A DNA stretch of 64,000 nt from Winogradskyella sp. PC-19 (GTDB lineage: Bacteria; Bacteroidota; Bacteroidia; Flavobacteriales; Flavobacteriaceae): positions 2,397,145 to 2,461,144 of the forward strand of contig NZ_CP019332.1 of NCBI RefSeq assembly GCF_002163855.1. Reading direction: 5' to 3'. Position numbers and translations under genes: made by a program. Positions within the stretch are counted from its first letter, which is position 1, and each line of letters opens with the position of its first letter. Positions 17,290 through 25,400 of the stretch are shown here, piece after piece. Below the pieces are notes generated by a model. That model was not told the DNA's origin and did not search any database. It was given only the letters and a program-made list of their open reading frames with translations.

Positions 17290-18657
17290 ATGAAGACTAA
17301 AATTACATTAATCCTTATAGCTCTTGTCTTTGGCTTTAACACAAGTTACGGTCAGCAAGACGAAGAGTGTATGAATCACCTGTCTATTTTCAGTTCTTAT
17401 GTAAAGAACAAAAAATATGACGAAGCCTATGAGTCTTGGATGAAAGTGAAGACTAAATGCCCTCAATTTAATAGAAATATTTATGTAGGTGGTGAAAAAA
17501 TCTTAGATCACAAAATCAAGAATGCAACAGGTGCAGAAAAAGTACAGTTTATTAAAGATCAGTTAGCCTTATTTGATGATTACAATAAATATTACGCATC
17601 TAAGCTTCCGTTAGGAAAATTACAATACGAAAAAGGAAATCTATCTTATACCTTTAAAAAGGAGTTAGGTTTATCTGATGAAGAGCTTTATAAGATTTTT
17701 GATAAAGGATATACAGAAGATTTAAAGAACTTTAAAGATGCAAAAGCTTTATATACATATTTTACTCTTAAGGTTAATATGTATGAAAAAAGTTCAAAGT
17801 CAACAAAAGATACTCAAGACTTATTTGATAAGTATGATGATATAACTGATAAGATCGAATATGAGGTTGGTAAAGCTTCTGAAGGCTTGAATAAAATTAT
17901 TACAAAAGAAGAATCTGGGGCAACTTTAACAAAAAAAGAAGGTCAGTATAAGCGCTTTTACGAACAAACTCTGAGTGCTTATGATAAAATCTCAGGAAGT
18001 TTGGATACAAAAATTTCTGAATTAGCAACTTGCGAAGTTCTTATTCCTTTATATCAAAAAGATTTTGAAGAAAATAAAAATGATACAAAGTGGTTACAAC
18101 GTGCAATGAATAAGATGGGACAGAAAGATTGTACTGATGATCCAATGTTCGAAAAATTAGTAGCTCAGAAAAATACTGTTCAGCCTGATGCAACAACTGC
18201 ATACTACTTAGGTGTTTTGAACGAGAAAAAAGGCAACATGTCTGAAGCTAACAAATATTATACACAAGCAGAAAGCCTTGAAACTGACCCAATTAAAAAG
18301 TGGAAATTTGTTTATGCAAGAGCTGATAAAAACAGAAAAGCAGGTAGATTAGGTAAAGCAAGACAATTATACAGAGAAGCATTAAAGCTTAACCCATCAA
18401 ACAAAAATCCTTATTTAAGAATTGCAGGTATGTATGCATCAAGTGCCAATAATTGTGGTTCTGATGCGTTTGCTAAAAGAGCCGTGTATTGGGCAGCAGC
18501 AAATGAAGCAGCAAAAGCTGGTGGTTCTGGTGCTAGTGCAGTAAAAAGATACAAAGCTTTAGCTCCTGATAAAACTATGGTTTTTTCTAAAGGAATGAAT
18601 TCTGGTGATTCAATCAAAATTGGATGTTGGATTGGAGTTACTGTTCGTGTACCTTAA
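17290..18657 (+). CDS. Secreted tetratricopeptide-repeat protein
   Basis: A 455-aa protein with a signal peptide (cleavage near SYGQ, residue 21) and TPR-like helical repeats, clearest at about residues 300-390 (AYYLGVLNEKKGNMSEANKY, then A-R-Q-L-Y-R-E-A-L-K-L-N-P-S). The C-terminal segment is Gly/Ala-rich and ends in a basic-hydrophobic tail. It probably works in the periplasm as a protein-protein scaffold. It lies between the beta-barrel gene and lptC in one operon, which hints at a shared envelope-assembly function, but no specific role can be given. Confidence 0.72.
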   Translation: MKTKITLILIALVFGFNTSYGQQDEECMNHLSIFSSYVKNKKYDEAYESWMKVKTKCPQFNRNIYVGGEKILDHKIKNATGAEKVQFIKDQLALFDDYNKYYASKLPLGKLQYEKGNLSYTFKKELGLSDEELYKIFDKGYTEDLKNFKDAKALYTYFTLKVNMYEKSSKSTKDTQDLFDKYDDITDKIEYEVGKASEGLNKIITKEESGATLTKKEGQYKRFYEQTLSAYDKISGSLDTKISELATCEVLIPLYQKDFEENKNDTKWLQRAMNKMGQKDCTDDPMFEKLVAQKNTVQPDATTAYYLGVLNEKKGNMSEANKYYTQAESLETDPIKKWKFVYARADKNRKAGRLGKARQLYREALKLNPSNKNPYLRIAGMYASSANNCGSDAFAKRAVYWAAANEAAKAGGSGASAVKRYKALAPDKTMVFSKGMNSGDSIKIGCWIGVTVRVP

Positions 18658-18664
18658 TAACTAA

Positions 18665-19219
18665 ATGAAAATAAAAAAAATACATATTATATTTAATACA
18701 GTCACGGCATTAGTCGTGACTGTATTTTTTTCATGTAAAAATAACTTCAAGGATGTTCAGCAAGTAGGTGTATTACAAAACGAGCCTGTTGGAGTTGCAG
18801 ATACCATTAATTTAAAGTACACAGATTCTTTTCAGTTAAGAGCAAATTTATTGAGTCCAAAAATGCTCGATTATTCTAATCGTGATTTTGCATTCTCAGA
18901 ATTCCCAAAAGGAGTGGAGCTAATAATTTATGATAATGACGGTAACAAGAGTAGAATCTTTGCCGATTATGCCATAGTTTACAGCGAAACAGATTTAGTG
19001 GATTTAAGAGGTAACGTCATCTTAGCAACTCATAAAAAAGATTCGTTGTTTACCGAACAGATGTATTTTGACCAGACAAAAGAATGGGTTTTTACAAATA
19101 AAAATGTCCGATTACGCTCTGAAGGAACAGATATCAACGGCATTGGCTTTGATTCAGACAGAAACTTTGAAGAATACGAGATGTTAGCTATGCAAGGTGA
19201 TATCGAAGTCAATAATTAA
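18665..19219 (+). CDS. lptC: LPS export protein LptC
   Basis: A 184-aa LptC-family periplasmic protein that passes lipopolysaccharide from the LptBFG extractor to the LptA bridge. The N-terminus is a lipoprotein-like signal (FFSCKNN, Cys at about residue 23), usual for Bacteroidota LptC. The mature jellyroll shows repeated strand pairs: VELIIYDNDG, SRIFADYAIVYSETDLVDLRGNV and the closing G-I-G-F-D-S-D-R-N motif. It starts 7 bp after the TPR gene. A strong terminator-shaped hairpin lies inside codons 11-22, which may limit its transcription relative to the upstream genes. Confidence 0.88.
   Translation: MKIKKIHIIFNTVTALVVTVFFSCKNNFKDVQQVGVLQNEPVGVADTINLKYTDSFQLRANLLSPKMLDYSNRDFAFSEFPKGVELIIYDNDGNKSRIFADYAIVYSETDLVDLRGNVILATHKKDSLFTEQMYFDQTKEWVFTNKNVRLRSEGTDINGIGFDSDRNFEEYEMLAMQGDIEVNN
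18695..18731 (+). promoter_or_regulatory. Terminator-like hairpin inside the lptC signal-peptide codons
   Basis: AATACAGTCACG and CGTGACTGTATT form a perfect 12-bp stem with an 8-nt loop, followed at once by a run of T. This is the classic shape of an intrinsic terminator, yet it lies 30 bp inside lptC. It could act as a partial terminator or attenuator between the upstream genes and lptC. Confidence 0.55.
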
Positions 19220-19247
19220 CTACCTTTGTGCTTTAATATTTAGAGTT

Positions 19248-19442
19248 ATGCTTAAAGCACTAAAATTTTTTCAATACGCATATATCATATTCGCAATAAT
19301 GTTTGCCTGGGACGCCATTTCAAATTGGTCAACAGACAGAAGTCGTAGTTATATATCGTTATTATTTGCAGCACTTGCAGTATTTATGTTTTTCTTTCGT
19401 AAGCGTTTCAGAAAAAAGTTTGATGACCGTCAGAAAAAATAA
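19248..19442 (+). CDS. Small two-helix membrane protein
   Basis: A 64-aa protein with two predicted membrane helices (about residues 7-23 and 36-50) and a strongly basic C-terminus (RKRFRKKF). ATG 19248 is chosen because upstream in-frame options would overlap lptC. It sits 28 bp after lptC and 3 bp before the DUF21/CBS gene. Such small proteins occupy the same place in related genomes, but no function is known to me. Confidence 0.7.
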   Translation: MLKALKFFQYAYIIFAIMFAWDAISNWSTDRSRSYISLLFAALAVFMFFFRKRFRKKFDDRQKK

Positions 19443-19445
19443 TCT

Positions 19446-20735
19446 ATGACGACTGATGCTATAATAATCATTCTTTCATTAGTATTATCCGCCTTTTTTT
19501 CAGGAATGGAAATTGCTTATGTTTCGGCAAATAAAATTCACATAGAGTTAGAGAAGAAACAAGGTGATTTTTTAGGTAAATTATTAGGAAAACTTACAGC
19601 AAAGCCATCAAAGTATATTACGACGATGCTCATTGGTAATAATATAGCTCTTGTAATTTATGGTTTTAAAATGGGTGAGGTTTTGGTACAATGGTTCAAA
19701 ACTTTTATACCGTCAGAGTATAATATTATTAATTATCTGTTTTTAGATTTAGAGTTATTATCACAAACTGTAATTTCTACTTTAGTCATTTTACTTACAG
19801 CAGAATTTTTACCAAAAGTGTTTTTTCAGATTTATTCTAATACTTTACTTAAGTTTTTTGCGCTTCCAGCTTATATATTCTATCAATTATTTTCATTTAT
19901 TTCTGAATTTGTAATTAGGATTTCAGATTTTATATTAAAGACATTCTTTAAAACTGAAGGTGATGCAGTAGAATTGGCTTTGACAAAAGTCGAGTTGGGG
20001 AATTTTATTACAGAGCAAATGGAGTCTGTCGAAGAACACGATGAGGTGGATAGCGAAATTCAAATATTTCAGAATGCACTTGAATTTACTGAAGTAAAAG
20101 CTCGCGAAGTTATGGTGCCGCGTACCGAAATAACAGCAATAGATATTTCGGATTCTATTGAAAATTTACGTCAGTTGTTTGTAGATACTGGATACACTAA
20201 AATTTTGGTTTATAAAGATTCGATGGATGATATTTTAGGTTATGTACATTCTTTTGAGTTATTCAAAAAGCCAAAAAGTATCAAGTCTATTTTAATAAAA
20301 GTAGTATTTGTTCCAGAAACAATTTTGATTAAAGATGTACTAAATTTATTGACCAAAAAGCGTAAAAGTATTGCTGTAGTTATCGATGAGTATGGAGGTA
20401 CATCAGGCGTTATGACCGTTGAAGATATAATAGAAGAGTTATTCGGTGAGATTGAAGATGAGCATGATAGCGTAGCTTTAACGGAAGAGCAACTTGCTGA
20501 AGATAGTTATAATTTTTCAGCCAGATTAGAAGTCGATTATCTTAACGAAACCTATAAAATCAATCTTCCTGAGGGAGAATCCTATGAAACTTTAGGTGGA
20601 TTAATTGTCAATCATACCGAAGAAATTCCTCAGTTAAAAGAAACGATTATTATCAAAAACTTTAAGTTTACAATAACAGAGGTTTCATCAACAAAAATTG
20701 ATAGTGTTCATCTTAAATTAATACCTGAAGATTAA
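19446..20735 (+). CDS. DUF21/CBS-domain membrane protein (CNNM/CorC, GldE-like)
   Basis: A 429-aa protein of the CNNM/hemolysin-C family. The N-terminal DUF21 region has three to four membrane segments with the opening L-S-A-F-F-S-G-M-E-I-A-Y, the family signature. A pair of CBS domains follows (about 205-330; V-M-V-P-R-T-E-I and the second domain with V-I-D-E-Y-G-G-T-S-G) and then a CorC_HlyC domain at the C-terminus. The family includes magnesium/cobalt transport proteins and the flavobacterial gliding protein GldE; sequence alone does not decide between them. Confidence 0.88.
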   Translation: MTTDAIIIILSLVLSAFFSGMEIAYVSANKIHIELEKKQGDFLGKLLGKLTAKPSKYITTMLIGNNIALVIYGFKMGEVLVQWFKTFIPSEYNIINYLFLDLELLSQTVISTLVILLTAEFLPKVFFQIYSNTLLKFFALPAYIFYQLFSFISEFVIRISDFILKTFFKTEGDAVELALTKVELGNFITEQMESVEEHDEVDSEIQIFQNALEFTEVKAREVMVPRTEITAIDISDSIENLRQLFVDTGYTKILVYKDSMDDILGYVHSFELFKKPKSIKSILIKVVFVPETILIKDVLNLLTKKRKSIAVVIDEYGGTSGVMTVEDIIEELFGEIEDEHDSVALTEEQLAEDSYNFSARLEVDYLNETYKINLPEGESYETLGGLIVNHTEEIPQLKETIIIKNFKFTITEVSSTKIDSVHLKLIPED

Positions 20736-20834
20736 TCCCTTTTTATTAGACCAAAAAAGAAGCGACATCCTTTTATTATTTGGTATAAAATGTTATTTTC
20801 GCACACTTAATTTCAACAAATTATATACCATAAA

Positions 20835-22979
20835 ATGGCAGTTTTAAATAAAATCAGACAGCGTTCGCTAGTATTAATTTTAGTAATCGCATTGGCATTA
20901 TTTGCTTTTGTTATTGGAGATGTTTTTAGAAACTTAGATTCTAATGGCGGTCCTCAAGACATTATAGCAACAGTAAACGGTGAAGACATCAAAAGAGAAC
21001 CATTTATGTTTGCAGTGCAAAATATGCAGCAACGTACAGGTCCAAATACTTCAGAAACTCAAGTAAAAAACAATATTTACAACCAAGAGTTAAGACGTAT
21101 AATAATGAATTCTGAGTTCGAAAAATTAGGGCTAACTGTTGAGAAAGATAAAATGCGTCAATTGTTAGAAACAAGTTTTGGTAATTATCCAGAGTTTCAG
21201 AATCAAGACAGTATTTTTGATGTTAATAAGCTTAATGCGTTTATTGCCAACTTAAAAGATATTCAGCCACAAGGTGCGCCTTTAAGTACTTTTACTATCA
21301 ATTATGCGCAGTGGACTAACAATGAGCAATCATTAGCTAATAACTCATTAACGCAACAGTATTACAACTTAGTAAAAGCTGGTGTCAATGCAACTGTAAC
21401 TGAAGCTGAAGATGATTATGCAGCTGGAGCTCAAACTCTAGATTTAAAATATGTTCAAGTTCCATATACAACGATTGCAGACAGTTTAGTGACTGTAACC
21501 AAGTCAGACATTAAGTCGTACATGGAAAGAAACAAAGAAACTTACAAAGTAGATGCTACTAGAGAAGTTTTATTTGTTGAGTTTAAAGAAGAAGCTTCTG
21601 TTGAAGATGAAGATGCTATTAAATCTGAACTTTTAGCTCTAAGAAGCGATAGACCAGAATTTAATGAAACAACTAAAGCTGTTGACACTGTATTTGGTTT
21701 TGATAACACTAAAAATATCGAAGCTTTTGTAAATTCTAATTCTGATATTAAATATTCAGCTGACTTTTTTAGACCTGCGCAATTAGGTGCTGCTAAAGAC
21801 AGTTTGTCAAATACAGCTATTGGCGAATATTATGGGCCATATAAAGATGCTGGTTACTACAAGTATTCTAAAGTATTAGATAAGGCAAGCAAAGCTGATT
21901 CTGTAAAAGTACGTCACATTTTAATTCCTTTCGCTGGTGCATCTAGTGCTGGACCTGATGTTGTAAAAACAAATGAAGAAGCAAAAGCAACGGCAGACAG
22001 TATTTACAATGTATTAAAAGGTAACCGTTCTAAATTTACAGATTTATTAGAATTATCTTCTGATAAAGTGAGTAATGAAAAGGAAGGTGTTATAGAATTT
22101 GCATACAACCAAGGATTTGCACCTGCTTTTAAAGCGTATTCTTTTGATAATAAAAAAGGAGACATGGGTGTAGTTGAAACAAGTTTTGGTCACCACATCA
22201 TCGAAATACTAGACCAAACAGCTTTCAATAACACATTACAATTAGCAACTGTAGCACGTAAAATAGAGCCTTCAGAAAAAACAAACGATGATGTTTTTAA
22301 CGCAAAACAAAAATTTGAAATTGCTGCTGAAACAGGAGATTTTAGAGAATTAGCTGCTGAGCGTAATCTTGCTGTTAAGCCAGTAACTTTCAAAGAGCTT
22401 GACGAGAACATTCCTGGATTAGGAAGTCAAAGACAGGTAGTGCGTTGGGCATTTGATAACGAAACTAAAGTTGGTGACTACAAGAGTTTCACAGTAGCTG
22501 GTGTTGGTTTTATTGTTGCACAGTTGGTTGATGTTAATGAAGAAGGTTTGATGAGTGTAGATGATGCTACTGCTACAGTAAGTACAGCTGTTCGTAATGA
22601 GAAGAAAGCAGAAATGATTCGTGAAAAAATTACTGCTGGTGCATTAGCTGATATTGCTACTGCACAAGGACAAACTGTAAAATCTGCAACTGGAGTTACA
22701 ATGAGTAACACTACTTTATCTGGTGCAGGTGCTGAACCTAAAGTAATTGGTGCTGCATTTGGATTACAAGAAGGTGAAGTTTCTAAGCCTATTGATGGAA
22801 ATAGAGGTGTATATGTTTTAGAGGTTACTAAAGTAAATGAAGCTACTAAATTAGAAAACTATGCTGCTATAATAGCACGTTTAAGTAATACTCGTAAAAA
22901 CGGTGTACAAACTAAAGTATATTCTGCACTTGAAGCTGCTGCCGAAATTGAAGATAATAGAGCAAAAACAGTATACTAA
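20835..22979 (+). CDS. PpiD/SurA-like periplasmic peptidyl-prolyl isomerase
   Basis: A 714-aa foldase anchored by one N-terminal membrane helix (about residues 12-30), with a SurA_N-like region (ATVNGEDIKREPF, about 45-190) and a parvulin (PpiC) domain starting at V-R-H-I-L-I-P-F near residue 360. It assists folding of exported and outer membrane proteins. It is 99 bp downstream of the CBS protein, so it may have its own promoter. An intrinsic terminator follows. Size and layout match PpiD-type proteins of Bacteroidota rather than soluble SurA. Confidence 0.9.
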   Translation: MAVLNKIRQRSLVLILVIALALFAFVIGDVFRNLDSNGGPQDIIATVNGEDIKREPFMFAVQNMQQRTGPNTSETQVKNNIYNQELRRIIMNSEFEKLGLTVEKDKMRQLLETSFGNYPEFQNQDSIFDVNKLNAFIANLKDIQPQGAPLSTFTINYAQWTNNEQSLANNSLTQQYYNLVKAGVNATVTEAEDDYAAGAQTLDLKYVQVPYTTIADSLVTVTKSDIKSYMERNKETYKVDATREVLFVEFKEEASVEDEDAIKSELLALRSDRPEFNETTKAVDTVFGFDNTKNIEAFVNSNSDIKYSADFFRPAQLGAAKDSLSNTAIGEYYGPYKDAGYYKYSKVLDKASKADSVKVRHILIPFAGASSAGPDVVKTNEEAKATADSIYNVLKGNRSKFTDLLELSSDKVSNEKEGVIEFAYNQGFAPAFKAYSFDNKKGDMGVVETSFGHHIIEILDQTAFNNTLQLATVARKIEPSEKTNDDVFNAKQKFEIAAETGDFRELAAERNLAVKPVTFKELDENIPGLGSQRQVVRWAFDNETKVGDYKSFTVAGVGFIVAQLVDVNEEGLMSVDDATATVSTAVRNEKKAEMIREKITAGALADIATAQGQTVKSATGVTMSNTTLSGAGAEPKVIGAAFGLQEGEVSKPIDGNRGVYVLEVTKVNEATKLENYAAIIARLSNTRKNGVQTKVYSALEAAAEIEDNRAKTVY

Positions 22980-23005
22980 AAATATATTACTTATAAACAT
23001 AATGG

Positions 23006-23036
23006 AAAAGCCTTTGCAATATGCAAAGGCTTTTTT
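23006..23036 (+). terminator. Intrinsic terminator after the PpiD-like gene
   Basis: A 13-bp stem (AAAAGCCTTTGCA with TGCAAAGGCTTTT) with a 3-nt loop and T tail follows the PpiD-like gene. It abuts the stop of the convergent GHMP kinase and may serve both. Confidence 0.85.
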
Positions 23037-23946
23037 ATGCTTTTATCATTTTATGATATGGGATTACTGTAGGATAACCTTTAGCTTCAAAATAATTTTT
23101 AGGATTATTTTTTGAAGTAACCATTATAAAATCTCCACCCCAAGCACCTAGACTTTTTATAGCACCTTCGAAATCCTTAAAAAGAGCTTCTTTAACTGGT
23201 TTTAGATGTATTATTTTTGAAATGATAGACTCATGCTCAATTATTAAGGCATTAAAATCGTTCAAATTTTCGCAAGAAATCATTTTTTCTGTAATACTAT
23301 TAACTTCTAATATTGAAGCTTTTAAATCACCTTTAAAGTTCCTGTAAGCTACTATGCCTTCACGACTATTTTGCTTTTGATTAAGATAAACAAAATAAAT
23401 ATTCTCTTTAAAACTAGGGTCGAAATCAACTTCAGTAACTAAAGGATTTTTGTCTCTTAATTGGTAAGTGATAGCATTGTCATTTTGAGCACAAGCAATA
23501 TCATAGCCACTACCTCCAAAAGTCAGTTCTAATAATTTGTAAGCATCAACATTTGTCCAATTGGCAATATTATTAATTAGAGTAGATGAAGTACCTAATC
23601 CCCAACTTCTATTAAAATCTTGAGTAGTATTAATATCGAAACCGTTATTAAGTTTGAAGAAATTAGGGTTTAGAGAATTTACACTCCTTAATATCTCAAT
23701 AAGTCTTTGCGATATTTCATTACTGGATGTGTAATCATTAGATAATATATTTTTAATTAAAAACTTGTTATTAAACCAAATGTCATTGTGCTCATCAAAG
23801 CTTTCCCAGATTATATAATTGCTATTGTTATTTTTTATTAAAAGTTGCTGACCAAAAGACGTAGGCAAGGCTAGAGCTTTTGCGCCATCTAGAACTAGAT
23901 ATTCTCCAGTTAACAGTAGTTTTCCGTTGCTTTTGAATTTAGTCAT
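23035..23946 (-). CDS. GYDIA-family GHMP kinase
   Basis: A 303-aa small-molecule kinase of the GHMP superfamily with the N-terminal G-K-L-L-L-T-G-E-Y-L-V-L-D-G motif, the Gly/Ser phosphate loop W-G-L-G-T-S-S (about 117-123) and the family's name motif G-Y-D-I-A. It is encoded directly after HMG-CoA reductase (3-bp gap), so a mevalonate-pathway kinase role is likely, though the exact substrate is not fixed by sequence. ATG at 23946 is used. Confidence 0.88.
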   Translation of the reverse strand: MTKFKSNGKLLLTGEYLVLDGAKALALPTSFGQQLLIKNNNSNYIIWESFDEHNDIWFNNKFLIKNILSNDYTSSNEISQRLIEILRSVNSLNPNFFKLNNGFDINTTQDFNRSWGLGTSSTLINNIANWTNVDAYKLLELTFGGSGYDIACAQNDNAITYQLRDKNPLVTEVDFDPSFKENIYFVYLNQKQNSREGIVAYRNFKGDLKASILEVNSITEKMISCENLNDFNALIIEHESIISKIIHLKPVKEALFKDFEGAIKSLGAWGGDFIMVTSKNNPKNYFEAKGYPTVIPYHKMIKA

Positions 23947-23949
23947 CAA

Positions 23950-25251
23950 TTACGCTCTCAATTTTTCAATGGCTTCGACTACAGCATTATGTGTGACTGT
24001 ATTGTTTTTAAAATGGTCAATAAGCCGTTTTTTTTCGGTGTCGTTTGCTTCAAACTGATTTAAGATATTCATTAAGTGCATCTTCATATGTCCTTGCTGT
24101 ATTCCAGTCGTAGTCAATGATTTTAAGGCTGCAAAATTTTGAGCCAATCCAGCAACAGCGACAATCTTCATTAAATCTTTTGCAGATGGCTTTCCTAGCA
24201 ACTGCAATGCAAATTTGACTAATGGATGTAAACTCGTCAATCCACCTACGGTACCAAGAGCTAAAGGTATTTCTAGCCAAAAAGTAAAAGTATCATCATT
24301 AATACGACAACGGGTTAAGCTTGAATATTTACCATCTTTAGAGGCGTAAGCATGCACTCCGGCTTCAACTGCTCTAAAATCATTTCCAGTAGCTAAAACC
24401 ACAGCATCAATACCATTCATAATGCCTTTATTATGTGTTACAGCTCGATGAGGTTCTACTTCGGCAATCGAAACTGCTTGTTTAAATTTTTCTGCAAACT
24501 CTTCAGGATTAGGTATGTCTTTGTCTTTTAAATCGCTAATCTTACAGCTAACTTCAGCTCTGACTAAGCATTGCGGAACATAATTTGATAAAATGCTCAT
24601 CACAATATTTAAGTCTTTAATATTATGAGATTTTGCTTCATTCTTAAAAGTTTCAGCAAATTGCTCTAGACAAGAATTAATGAAATTTGCTCCCATAGCA
24701 TCAAGCGTTTCAAAAGTCGCATGTAGCTGATAGTAATTGTCTAATTCTTTGGTTTTGTCACGTAATTCGATATCTAAAATTCCACCACCGCGACGCTCCA
24801 TGTTTTTTGTAATCGAAGAAGCATCCGAGATAAGTTTAGATTTTATAGTATTAAAATAATTTTCCAATTCGGTTTTATCGCCATTAAATGTAAAATGAAC
24901 TTGTCCGATTTTTGTAGTTGATATTACTTCAGCTTTAAAGCCACCACGTTCATACCAAAATTTTGCAGCTTTGCTAGCTGCTGCAACTACTGAGCTTTCT
25001 TCAATAGTCATAGGTATGGTGTAAAGTGTATCGTTAATCAAAAAGTTTGGTGCCACACCAAGTGGTAAATAGAAGTTAGTGATAGTGTTTTCAATAAATT
25101 CATCATGCAATTTTTGCAATTTTTGATTAGAATTCCAATATTGAGTCACTAAATCACGAGAGTTGTTATCGTTGTTAAAGTAAGTCTTAAGTATCCAATC
25201 AACTTTTTCGGTTTTGGTCAATTTAGAAAATCCAGAAATGGTCTTATGCAT
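23950..25251 (-). CDS. Hydroxymethylglutaryl-CoA reductase (degradative type, class II)
   Basis: A 433-aa class II HMG-CoA reductase, interconverting HMG-CoA and mevalonate with a nicotinamide cofactor. Recognisable are E-P-H-R-A-V-T-H-N-K-G-I-M-N-G-I-D-A-V around residue 260, A-T-G-N-D-F-R-A-V-E near 285 and the C-terminal catalytic His region G-I-Q-Q-G-H-M-K. In Flavobacteriia this enzyme supplies mevalonate for isoprenoid synthesis despite the 'degradative' family name. It is followed by the GHMP kinase on the same strand. Confidence 0.92.
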   Translation of the reverse strand: MHKTISGFSKLTKTEKVDWILKTYFNNDNNSRDLVTQYWNSNQKLQKLHDEFIENTITNFYLPLGVAPNFLINDTLYTIPMTIEESSVVAAASKAAKFWYERGGFKAEVISTTKIGQVHFTFNGDKTELENYFNTIKSKLISDASSITKNMERRGGGILDIELRDKTKELDNYYQLHATFETLDAMGANFINSCLEQFAETFKNEAKSHNIKDLNIVMSILSNYVPQCLVRAEVSCKISDLKDKDIPNPEEFAEKFKQAVSIAEVEPHRAVTHNKGIMNGIDAVVLATGNDFRAVEAGVHAYASKDGKYSSLTRCRINDDTFTFWLEIPLALGTVGGLTSLHPLVKFALQLLGKPSAKDLMKIVAVAGLAQNFAALKSLTTTGIQQGHMKMHLMNILNQFEANDTEKKRLIDHFKNNTVTHNAVVEAIEKLRA

Positions 25252-25400
25252 GATTAATTTTATTTAAAAACACAAAGATACTAGGATTGGTATAATATGT
25301 GTTGCATGTTCTGCAATATTGCCGATTTACTGTTAATAATTCGGGTTTTTTGCATATTTTTTAGTAAACTTGGCATTGCTTTATTAAATAACGAAGATTA

